DNA from: Planctomycetota bacterium
GTDB lineage: Bacteria; Planctomycetota; Phycisphaerae; WQYP01
NCBI GenBank assembly: GCA_021838985.1
Contig: JAKCCC010000073.1
Span: 1 to 7,902, forward strand
Direction: 5' to 3'
Length of the DNA stretch: 7,902 nucleotides
Of the stretch, positions 1-6,204 are shown piece by piece. Position 1 is the first letter of the stretch. Each line of letters starts with the position of its first letter. The position numbers and the translations under genes are program-made. The notes beneath the pieces were generated by a model. That model was not told the origin of the DNA. It worked only from the letters and a program-made list of their open reading frames with translations, and searched no databases.

Positions 1-10
1 GATCTAGCAG

Positions 11-439
11 ATGGTGAAAAAGTTGCCGGCATTGGGCGCCCACGCGATGGGAGTTTACGATGCCGCGGCGCAGACGGCCATCGCCGTGCAACCGACCCGC
101 GTCGATCCGTTACGGGAATTCTCAACCGACCCAGCGCTGCAGGGCAAATCGGAGTCCTGGCGACAGTTGGATGTGGCGATTCTGCAGCATCTTATCTTTG
201 ATCGCATCGTTACGCCGCATTTTGCCGCCAGCACCGCGATCCACTGGGCCTTTCCCCACGAGGCGAAGGATGTAGCGGCATTATGCCGCGGCGGTGAGCA
301 CCAGGCCGGCTTTCTATTGCAGCCGACGCCGCTGGCGGCAGTGCGCCAGTTGTGCCACCAGCAGGAGCTGATGCCGCAAAAGAGCACCTTTTTCTATCCG
401 AAACTTGCAACGGGAATGGTGATGAATGCGTTATTCTAG
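11..439 (+). CDS. DUF1015 family protein, C-terminal part only
   Basis: The 142 codons match the C-terminal third of the DUF1015 family (COG4198, function unknown, soluble). Marks seen are a GAHAMGVYD strand near residue 9, SWRQLDVAILQHLIFDRI at about 49-66, and the family's very characteristic ending MPQKSTFFYPKLATGMVMNAL just before the stop. From recall, family members are about 400 residues, so some 250 N-terminal residues are missing. The frame cannot continue upstream: a TAG lies at 5-7, two codons before the ATG at 11. In the neighbouring frame the first three codons read DLA, which would join well to MVKKLPALG, so a one-base insertion near position 10 in a longer gene is possible; an amber mutation is the alternative. 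No ribosome binding site can be judged because only ten bases are visible. The product may be a non-functional remnant. The family call is strong; whether this is an intact gene is doubtful. Confidence 0.75.
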   Translation: MVKKLPALGAHAMGVYDAAAQTAIAVQPTRVDPLREFSTDPALQGKSESWRQLDVAILQHLIFDRIVTPHFAASTAIHWAFPHEAKDVAALCRGGEHQAGFLLQPTPLAAVRQLCHQQELMPQKSTFFYPKLATGMVMNALF

Positions 440-708
440 GGCCGGTTTAATTTTTATATAGCGGGGTTAATAGAGGACCGGTTCGTCATAGCCGATAACC
501 TAAATGTTCGCAGCGGGTCGCCGCGGGCCACTAAACTACCGGGGCATCGCCGGCTACGAGGTGGCTCGGCGCTACGCTGCATAAAAAGTGAAAATGCTCC
601 AGGGGTCAGGTTGGAGGGGCTAGGTTACCGGGGCGGATCCTCGACCTACCACGATGAACCACAATTTATGGCCACACCCGCTGAGAGCTGAGCGCTGAAA
701 GCTTCCAT
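440..708. other. Intergenic region upstream of the VWA gene
   Basis: This gap holds no convincing gene. It includes an AT-rich patch with TATATA at 455-460 that could be a -10 element, but no matching -35 is clear. A copy of a short interspersed repeat lies at 632-655. A 14-codon ORF (654-698, MNHNLWPHPL...) ends ten bases before the VWA start and could be a chance ORF or a leader peptide. I see no U-tracted hairpin that would end transcription of the upstream gene. Confidence 0.4.
632..655 (+). repeat. Short interspersed repeat, copy 1
   Basis: The stretch begins GGCGGATCCTCGACCTAC and ends with GAT. It matches the segment at 4125-4149 at 18 of the first 21 bases, followed by GAT in both with one extra T in the second copy. 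The three mismatches are all C in this copy and T in the other, spaced five bases apart. Both copies are intergenic and on the same strand. This is too long for a likely chance match between two short spacers, but two copies are too few to define an element. Confidence 0.45.
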
Positions 709-3153
709 ATGCTCGACACTATTTCTCTGGATTTTCTAGGCCGGAATGCCTTTCTGTGGTGGACCGTCGTGGTGGCGGCTACCGGCGCTGCCCTGGTGAT
801 CCACAGCCTGCGGAAGGGGCCGGGCGAGGGCACGGCGGCGGCAACGCCGCGGCGGTGGACGGCGGCCCGGTGGCCGTTATTCGTGGGCAGCGCGGCGGTG
901 CTGTGGGCGGCGGCGGTGCTCATCCTTCCGCCGCTGCGTTGGCCCCTGGCGGCCATCGTGGGCAGTGCCGTGGTAATGGCGATAGCGTTTGGGGTATTTT
1001 ACCGCAGCGCGTTTTTGTCCTTGGGACCGCGGCGCTCCGCCGTGCTCTTGGCGCTGCGCTGTTTAGGTGCGGGGTTCCTGTTGCTGCTTTTGTTCAAGCC
1101 GGTTGTGGGGTGGGTGCGCACGCCCCGGCATCTTGAGACGCTGGGGATGGTGATTGACGCGTCCGGTTCCATGAGCGTTAACGATCAGCCGAACGAGCCG
1201 AGTCGGTATCTGCAGAGTGTCATGGCGGCCCAAGCCTTGAGGCAGGATCTGCAAGGCGCATTTCGGATGGAATATTTCGCCTATGACGGTCGGCACGCCG
1301 CGCCGCTGGCCGCGGCGAAAGATTGGACGGCCATCGCTCCGCGTGGTCGCCGCACCGATCTGCCCGCGGCCATCAAGCTGGCGGTAAACGCCGGCGCCAG
1401 GGACGTGGTGTTATTCAGCGATGGGATTCAAAACGGTCCGAGTAAGATCAGTACGTTATCCCATTCGAGGGTTCCGGTGTATACGGTGCTGGTTGGCAGC
1501 ACCGCCACCGTGGCCACGACTATTCCGGAAATAGACATCGTGAACATCGATGGTCCACAAACGGCGCCGGTGGATACCCGGGTAACCTTGCGGGCCTCCG
1601 TAAAGTCCTATGCGCTCAATGACCGTACAGTGGACGTTTATCTTCAGTACGGCAAGAAACGCCTGCAGACGCGGCATCTCGTTCTACACAGCGGACCGGC
1701 GCAGATTGTCACCTTCCATTTCACGCCGAAGAAAATTGGCCGAATGGAATTAACCGTCCGTATTCCATCCCAACCGGCGGAGCGGACCACCGCGGGCAAT
1801 CGCCAGGGCTTCCCCATTCTCATCACCAATCCGCGTATCCGGGTCCTGTATCTGGAGGCGCGGGTTCGACCGGAAACCGGGCCGCTGGAAGAGGATTTGG
1901 CCACCGATCCCAATGTCCGCCTGGTAAGCTTGATCCAGGTGGCGCCCAGCCGCTTTCTGGTGCGGGGCGTGAAGAGTGGCCTGACGGCCGTGCCGACCAC
2001 CGCCGGCCAATGGAAGCCATTCAAGGTGATTATTTTGGGCGACATCCGCGCCAGCTTCCTAAGTCCGATCCAGCAACAACAGCTCCGCCATGCGGTGCGC
2101 CAGGGCGCCGGCTTTCTTATGATCGGCGGCGAGGATAATTTCGCCGCCGGCGACTGGGGGCAATCGGATATGGCGGACGTTTTTCCGGTGAGTTTGCAGC
2201 CGGTCGATCCAGCGCAGTTGAACGAACCGTTTGTTCCGCGCCTGACGGCCTATGGCCAAACCAGTCCGATTTTGCGGGGAATCACCCCATGGTTTTTTGC
2301 ACCGGGCGGAGCAGCGCCATCCAGGCGTCTGCCGCACCTGCTCGGTTGCGTGGCGTTTGCCGGCGCTCAACCGGCGGCGACCGTGCTGTTGGATGATCCC
2401 AAGGCGAAGGTCCACGGCGCACCGGCGATCGTGCTGGCAGTGGCGCATTACGGCAAGGGCCGCACCGCCGCGTTCGCCGCCGATACGACCTATCGCTGGA
2501 ACCTGGGGTTAGAATCCATGGGCCTGGCGTCACCGTATCACCGCTTCTGGGGGCAGTTGGTGCGCTGGCTGGCGGGGCAAAGCAAGATGAAAACACCGGG
2601 CGGGGCGGGCGTGACCGCGCTGCTGCGCCGGCTGCGTTATAAGAGCAGTCAGACCGTGCACTTGAGGGCTTCGGTGACCGACGCGCAGGGGCAATCCACT
2701 GCCTACGCCCAGGTGACGGCGGTAATCAACGGGCCGGGGGGCAGCCGGCCGCGGCGAATCCGTCTGCATACCTCGCAGCCGGTGGGAACCTATCTGGCCC
2801 GCTACCGGCCAGAAGGGGCGGGACACTATCACGTGATTTTCACCGCGTACCAGCATGGCCGCAAACTGGGCGACGCTACCTCCGATTTTTATGTGATCGC
2901 GCCGTTTGAGGAGATGGCAAAGCTGGCCGCAGAACCAGCCGAGCTGCAGAAAATCGCGGGGTTGACCGGAGGTGGCTTCGGGAAAATTTCGGACATTGGG
3001 GCTCTGGCCCGACGGATCCGCGCCGCAGCCCCTGCGCCAGAGCGCGTCGAGCGAAGTTCGCTGGCGTTGTACGATAATAAATGGTTTTTCATCTTATTCG
3101 TTGCCGCGCTCACGGGCGAATGGTTTCTGCGACGGAAATGGCGCTTGCGGTAA
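709..3153 (+). CDS. Membrane protein with VWA domain and amidotransferase-like domain
   Basis: The 814-residue protein has four predicted N-terminal membrane helices (about 15-34, 54-73, 78-98, 110-129). A von Willebrand factor A domain follows, with a complete metal-binding MIDAS: D150-A-S152-G-S154, T216 and D238 (in FSDG). Next are an Ig-like beta segment (about 272-376) and a class I glutamine amidotransferase-like domain of the PF07090 type (about 377-620). That domain is marked by IRVLYLEA, VIILGDI, the MIGGEDNF...GDWGQSDMADVFPV block and the closing YRWN...YHRFWGQLVRWL. The elbow that carries Cys in true amidotransferases has none here, so a binding or scaffold role is more likely than catalysis. 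A second beta-sandwich (about 640-740) and a C-terminal helix ending EWFLRRKW complete the protein. Such proteins usually sit in MoxR/DUF58/Bat-like clusters of Planctomycetota; none of those partners is here. The ATG at 709 is the first start after an in-frame TGA at 682; a Shine-Dalgarno sequence is weak. The exact role is unknown. Confidence 0.9.
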   Translation: MLDTISLDFLGRNAFLWWTVVVAATGAALVIHSLRKGPGEGTAAATPRRWTAARWPLFVGSAAVLWAAAVLILPPLRWPLAAIVGSAVVMAIAFGVFYRSAFLSLGPRRSAVLLALRCLGAGFLLLLLFKPVVGWVRTPRHLETLGMVIDASGSMSVNDQPNEPSRYLQSVMAAQALRQDLQGAFRMEYFAYDGRHAAPLAAAKDWTAIAPRGRRTDLPAAIKLAVNAGARDVVLFSDGIQNGPSKISTLSHSRVPVYTVLVGSTATVATTIPEIDIVNIDGPQTAPVDTRVTLRASVKSYALNDRTVDVYLQYGKKRLQTRHLVLHSGPAQIVTFHFTPKKIGRMELTVRIPSQPAERTTAGNRQGFPILITNPRIRVLYLEARVRPETGPLEEDLATDPNVRLVSLIQVAPSRFLVRGVKSGLTAVPTTAGQWKPFKVIILGDIRASFLSPIQQQQLRHAVRQGAGFLMIGGEDNFAAGDWGQSDMADVFPVSLQPVDPAQLNEPFVPRLTAYGQTSPILRGITPWFFAPGGAAPSRRLPHLLGCVAFAGAQPAATVLLDDPKAKVHGAPAIVLAVAHYGKGRTAAFAADTTYRWNLGLESMGLASPYHRFWGQLVRWLAGQSKMKTPGGAGVTALLRRLRYKSSQTVHLRASVTDAQGQSTAYAQVTAVINGPGGSRPRRIRLHTSQPVGTYLARYRPEGAGHYHVIFTAYQHGRKLGDATSDFYVIAPFEEMAKLAAEPAELQKIAGLTGGGFGKISDIGALARRIRAAAPAPERVERSSLALYDNKWFFILFVAALTGEWFLRRKWRLR

Positions 3154-3172
3154 GCTGTCGCGCCCCCTCCAG

Positions 3173-3934
3173 TTAGCGCCCCGGTGCTGGCTCCTGGTGG
3201 GAGCGATCCTGGCTGGCCAGCTTAAGCATATGCCGCACGAGGCTGGATTCGCCGGACCGCTCGCGAAATTCCAGCCCCCCATCGTTCGCCAGCAGAATTT
3301 CATAGAGATGGCCGGGATAAACCGGGCGATAGGGGCCTTCGCCTTGCACGAAAGAGACTCCGTATTGGCTCGCCAAAGATGGCGATTTAAGCAACTGCCA
3401 GATATGTTGCCACAGGGTCCGCTCCAACGGATTGGGATGGCCGATGCGGCTTTCCAGTACCATCGGCACACCGCCCTGGCCCAACAGGGAGGCGCCGTCG
3501 ACCGGCGCTTCGGTGTCGCCGTAAATGCGCCGGAAAAATGCCAACGACTTACCGCGCAGGAGATTTCCTTCCTCGACAAATTTAGCGGGAAAATGCACCA
3601 CGATGCCGTCCACGTGCGGAATGTAGCCGGGGATGGTGATCTTGCGAATCGGCAGCGGGATTCGCTGGCCGTGGGGGCCGACGGTATATTCCTGCCAAAG
3701 CAGGGTGGTGCGCACGACCTGGTGCGCGGCATTGCGCACCTGGCCGTCCACCACCAGATAGGCACGGCGGGTGGTGCCGGTGAGGCGGTTGATCATCGTT
3801 TGGAGCGCGGCACGCTCTGCGCGCAATCGCGCCAGTGCGGCCCGTTGCGAGAGCACATGAAGAGTAACGGTCACGCCCAGCGTCGCCACACTGGCGAGAA
3901 TAATCAGCCACAAGAGGGATTTTAGAAAGCGCAT
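3173..3934 (-). CDS. Uncharacterised membrane-anchored protein with short coiled coil
   Basis: The 253-residue protein starts with MRFLK and one hydrophobic helix (about 6-27), followed by an Ala/Arg/Glu-rich heptad-like stretch (about 30-52) that suggests a short coiled coil. The remainder looks like a soluble extracytoplasmic domain. Segments that resemble an uncharacterised bacterial family I recall include GKSLAFFRRIYGD (128-140), an LWQHIW block (174-179) and YGVSFVQGEG (191-200). I know no function and see no catalytic motif. The gene converges on the VWA gene with 19 bases between stop codons and no clear terminator between them, so the two transcripts may overlap. The start at 3934 is chosen because the membrane helix follows it directly; there is no strong Shine-Dalgarno sequence. 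A minus-strand gene upstream is separated by 359 bases and a terminator, so this is probably its own transcription unit. Confidence 0.8.
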   Translation of the reverse strand: MRFLKSLLWLIILASVATLGVTVTLHVLSQRAALARLRAERAALQTMINRLTGTTRRAYLVVDGQVRNAAHQVVRTTLLWQEYTVGPHGQRIPLPIRKITIPGYIPHVDGIVVHFPAKFVEEGNLLRGKSLAFFRRIYGDTEAPVDGASLLGQGGVPMVLESRIGHPNPLERTLWQHIWQLLKSPSLASQYGVSFVQGEGPYRPVYPGHLYEILLANDGGLEFRERSGESSLVRHMLKLASQDRSHQEPAPGR

Positions 3935-3992
3935 ATGTTAAGCTCGTGGCGAAGGTTCCAAGTTTTAGGCGCGGCCACGGGGCCATACCTGG

Positions 3993-4002
3993 CACTTAAG
4001 TG
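3993..4002. promoter_or_regulatory. Perfect 10-base palindrome, candidate operator
   Basis: CACTTAAGTG is a perfect palindrome located 59 bases upstream of the ATG of the minus-strand 253-residue gene. The position and symmetry fit a dimeric regulator binding site. A 10-base palindrome can also arise by chance, and no regulator gene is nearby. Confidence 0.25.
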
Positions 4003-4124
4003 GGAACGCGGAATAACTCATGGGATCGCGGGGGGGCGCTGCGTGGCCTCCTGCCGCCGCAGGCCCAGCCCCTAAGTCGTGGTTGGTCCGCTGGTTCGAC
4101 GGCACAGCAGAGGGTGTCCAGCGT

Positions 4125-4149
4125 GGCGGATCTTCGATCTACTACTGAT
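4125..4149 (+). repeat. Short interspersed repeat, copy 2
   Basis: The stretch begins GGCGGATCTTCGATCTAC and ends TGAT. It is the partner of 632-655, with three C-to-T differences at five-base spacing and one inserted T. It starts 49 bases before the small hairpin at 4174. A third, weaker relative may lie in the divergent promoter region near 6147-6172 (GGCG, then TCTTCGACCTG, then GGCGATGG). Confidence 0.45.
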
Positions 4150-4197
4150 TCGTTTCGCGTTCCTACTTATACCGCATACGGCTATGCATGATACATT

Positions 4198-4271
4198 CCA
4201 GAGGCCAGGCCAGCGTGCATCTGGCCCAGAAAAGCGGCAGGACGCCGCTTCTACTTGCATCTAGCCTCTGG
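4198..4271. repeat. Nested inverted-repeat element with possible three-way junction
   Basis: An outer 8-base perfect inverted repeat, CCAGAGGC (4198-4205) and GCCTCTGG (4264-4271), encloses two hairpins. The first is GGCCAG (4208-4213) with CTGGCC (4221-4226) and a 7-base loop. The second is AAGCGGC (4232-4238) with GCCGCTT (4244-4250) and a 5-base loop. If transcribed, the three stems would close a three-way junction. The 11-base direct repeats TGCATCTGGCC (4216-4226) and TGCATCTAGCC (4256-4266), one mismatch apart, flank the second hairpin. The element lies just downstream of the 586-residue gene, so it could be its 3' untranslated region, a small RNA or a palindromic repeat unit. Confidence 0.45.
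4226..4250 (-). terminator. Rho-independent terminator of the 586-residue gene
   Basis: On the minus strand a 7-base stem AAGCGGC, loop GTCCT and GCCGCTT runs directly into TTCT, so the stem's last bases and the tail form TTTTCT. The hairpin begins 43 bases after the TAG of the 4294-6054 gene. The stem is GC-rich and the tail is short but usable. On the plus strand the tail is less T-rich, so action is mainly expected for minus-strand transcripts. Confidence 0.65.
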
Positions 4272-4293
4272 CACCTAACCGCTAAGACCTAAA

Positions 4294-6054
4294 CTACCCG
4301 TGCAGGGCCGCCAGGCGCGCCGCCCAAAGTTGGTTCATAGCTTGGGCGCTGGTGGGCAACCACACACTGCCGTCGCTGGCTTGCACCTTCAGTAGTCTAC
4401 CCGTGGCGTTGACCCACAACTCGGTTACGCCGGGATACAGCTGATTCTCCAGGTGATACGCCCGTACGGGCCGACCGCGGAGCATAATCGTCTGGGCGCC
4501 GAGCACGCGCATAATAAACAGCGCCAACCGGGAACGGCTCGAGTCGAAGGCAACAAAGGCCAGCATCTGCTTCCGCCGGACGTTCACCAGCCGGGGCCAG
4601 AGATACTTTAGCGCCGGCGGCAGCACGGCCGGCATGCTGCGGGGAATGGAAAAACGCAACGGGTGTTGAGATTGTCCCACCTGTACATGATCGTAGGCCC
4701 GAAGCACCCGAATGCGGTATTGGTATTGGATATCGCGCCGGAGCCGCCCGTGGGGGCCGGGAACGGGAAAATTACCACCTTGTTGAATACCCAACTCCGT
4801 GTTCCAGTGCACAAACATCGTCGGCCAGGGGATGTGGATGTGCACCAGGTGGAACTTTTTGGTGGCCGGATCAAACTTCAACTGTTCCTGGCGCTCGGCG
4901 ATAATGCGCGGATCACGAATTGGCGTAAGCCTGGCCACGGCGCTGTACCAACTGCTGTACTGAACAGGGGGACCGGATTGCCCCGGCTGGTGGCGCCGCG
5001 CCCAGAAGCTCTGGACTTTGGCCAGCAGCGTTTCGCCGTGTGCGAGAAACGTTCGACTGTTGGCGTCCACAATCACGCCCTGATAGCCATCCAGTTTACC
5101 GCCGAAGGCGTGCAGTCGGAGGTAGCCGATGTCGTGATGATATAACCGCACGCGAAACAACTGTGGCCGGGCCTTTAACCGGGCCAAAAGGCGTTGGACC
5201 GTTAGTCGTTGCAGCCAGTGTTTTCCGGATTGAATCGCCGCAAGTCGTTCCCGCTGGATGACGGCGGGATTCAGCAGGCGGAAGGCCCGGCTGACGGCGT
5301 CAAATAGCGGCCGGACGGTGGCGGCCTGGCTGGCGGGGCTGAAAAAAGTGACGGTGTAATATTCATTGAGCTTGGCCTGCACCAGCAACTGCTGGCGCAA
5401 CAGGGTCAGCGGAGCATGATTGGATATCGCCTGAAAACGGAGAACTAACTTTACGCCGGGATAGGCGCCCACCCGAACCGGCAGGTCCTGCAGGACCACG
5501 ACTTTTTTAAAGTCGTGCCGCGCCTGGGCGAGAATGGCCGGCACCAGTTGAGCCAGTGGCGTCGGTTTATCCAGCCGGCTGCGATGCACAATAATACCCC
5601 AGCGCCGGGCTTGGTTGGCGAAGCTGGCGAGATCGGCGCCACTGGCTCCCAAGGCTTGACAGCCGGCGGGTGGACGAATCATGAAACCATGTTTGTCGTC
5701 ACGCCAGAGCGGTCCTAGCGGGAGCGCTGACGTTAAGGAGGCTTCGGCGGTCCGTCGCGGTGTCGGCGGGGCGGACCAGCCGCCGGCAGGCGGCGCGCCT
5801 AATGCCGCGAATCGATAAGTCGCGGCCGCATAAAAACAGGGTGATCCCACAAAGTGCGACGGGGTAGGCCGATCGGCCGCTGGCCCTGGTCTGAGGAAGG
5901 AGAAGATCCGTATCCTCGGTTGGCGTACAGCGTGCCGGACCAGGCCCATCAAGATATGGGCAACCGTCAGGGCCAAGACCAGCATCACCAGCATAAGGAT
6001 GAGTCGTGCGGTGGCTCTGGCCCGGGGCGACAGGGGTGTCTTGGCTGCACTCAT
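4294..6054 (-). CDS. Uncharacterised membrane-anchored protein, PsbP/DcrB-like region
   Basis: The 586-residue protein starts MSAAKTPLSPRARATAR and has one strong hydrophobic helix (about 18-40), with basic residues on both sides, then a proline-rich linker (about 45-115). Residues about 115-262 have the rhythm of a PsbP/DcrB-like fold: HGFMIRPPAGCQAL, a buried WGIIVHR strand, YPGVKLVLRF, LLVQAKLNEYYTVTFFSP and an amphipathic closing helix. The C-terminal part (about 525-586) reads VRAYHLE...YPGVTELWVNATGRLLKVQASDGSVW, a pattern seen in beta-rich envelope proteins that describe a substrate-like strand pair. No catalytic motif was found. The frame stays open upstream to 6513, but that part is antisense to the next gene, so the ATG at 6054 just before the helix is preferred. 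It is transcribed divergently from the 275-residue gene and is followed by a clear terminator. I know no function; a periplasmic location is inferred from the anchor. Confidence 0.8.
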   Translation of the reverse strand: MSAAKTPLSPRARATARLILMLVMLVLALTVAHILMGLVRHAVRQPRIRIFSFLRPGPAADRPTPSHFVGSPCFYAAATYRFAALGAPPAGGWSAPPTPRRTAEASLTSALPLGPLWRDDKHGFMIRPPAGCQALGASGADLASFANQARRWGIIVHRSRLDKPTPLAQLVPAILAQARHDFKKVVVLQDLPVRVGAYPGVKLVLRFQAISNHAPLTLLRQQLLVQAKLNEYYTVTFFSPASQAATVRPLFDAVSRAFRLLNPAVIQRERLAAIQSGKHWLQRLTVQRLLARLKARPQLFRVRLYHHDIGYLRLHAFGGKLDGYQGVIVDANSRTFLAHGETLLAKVQSFWARRHQPGQSGPPVQYSSWYSAVARLTPIRDPRIIAERQEQLKFDPATKKFHLVHIHIPWPTMFVHWNTELGIQQGGNFPVPGPHGRLRRDIQYQYRIRVLRAYDHVQVGQSQHPLRFSIPRSMPAVLPPALKYLWPRLVNVRRKQMLAFVAFDSSRSRLALFIMRVLGAQTIMLRGRPVRAYHLENQLYPGVTELWVNATGRLLKVQASDGSVWLPTSAQAMNQLWAARLAALHG

Positions 6055-6204
6055 GAACGTATAATAAACGAAATGGCCCAGGAAAAGAACCGACCTTACG
6101 GCGAACGTTTCATCGCTGTCGCGCAGGACCCGCGGTACTCTCCAGAGGCGAGTCTTCGACCTGCGGGCGATGGAAAAAGAGATCGGGAGCACCCTATCCC
6201 AGCG
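6055..6204. promoter_or_regulatory. Divergent control region
   Basis: This 150-base gap lies between two divergent starts and must serve both genes. A perfect -10 hexamer TATAAT (6060-6065) is on the plus strand, next to the minus-strand ATG; a matching -35 at normal spacing is poor (TGTCTT at 17 bases). A TATTAT-like hexamer overlaps it on the minus strand. A plus-strand ATG at 6073, in frame with the 275-residue gene, sits eight bases after the hexamer. A 12-codon ORF (6170-6208, MEKEIGSTLSQR) ends in a GTGA overlap with the chosen GTG start. Third-position GC in 6073-6204 looks no higher than background, so the region is treated as non-coding. Confidence 0.4.

Larger units (their letters stand above)
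3935..4293. other. Long intergenic spacer rich in inverted repeats
   Basis: No gene is evident in these 359 bases. The spacer holds a 10-base palindrome (3993-4002), a seven-G run near 4030, a GC hairpin CCTGC-cgcc-GCAGG (4050-4063), an interspersed repeat copy (4125-4149), a small hairpin GCATA-cggc-TATGC (4174-4187) and the nested inverted-repeat element at 4198-4271. It separates two minus-strand genes, so it should contain the terminator of the 586-residue gene and the promoter of the 253-residue gene. A T-arm-like GGTTCGA near 4093 does not belong to a tRNA. Confidence 0.55.

Noticed and set aside
442..481. CCGGT/ACCGG pairing after the DUF1015 gene as a terminator
   Set aside because: The stem is only five bases with a loop of about 30 bases and no U-tract follows.
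3582..3995. 137-codon minus-strand ORF overlapping the 253-residue gene
   Set aside because: It is an out-of-frame shadow; the other frame has the membrane helix, conserved-looking blocks and full length.
4090..4110. GGTTCGA resembling a tRNA T-loop
   Set aside because: The flanking bases do not form a T stem and no acceptor, D or anticodon stems can be built around it.
5854..6204. Upstream extension of the 275-residue gene to 5854
   Set aside because: It would overlap the start of the minus-strand gene by 200 bases and shows no third-position G/C preference after 6073.
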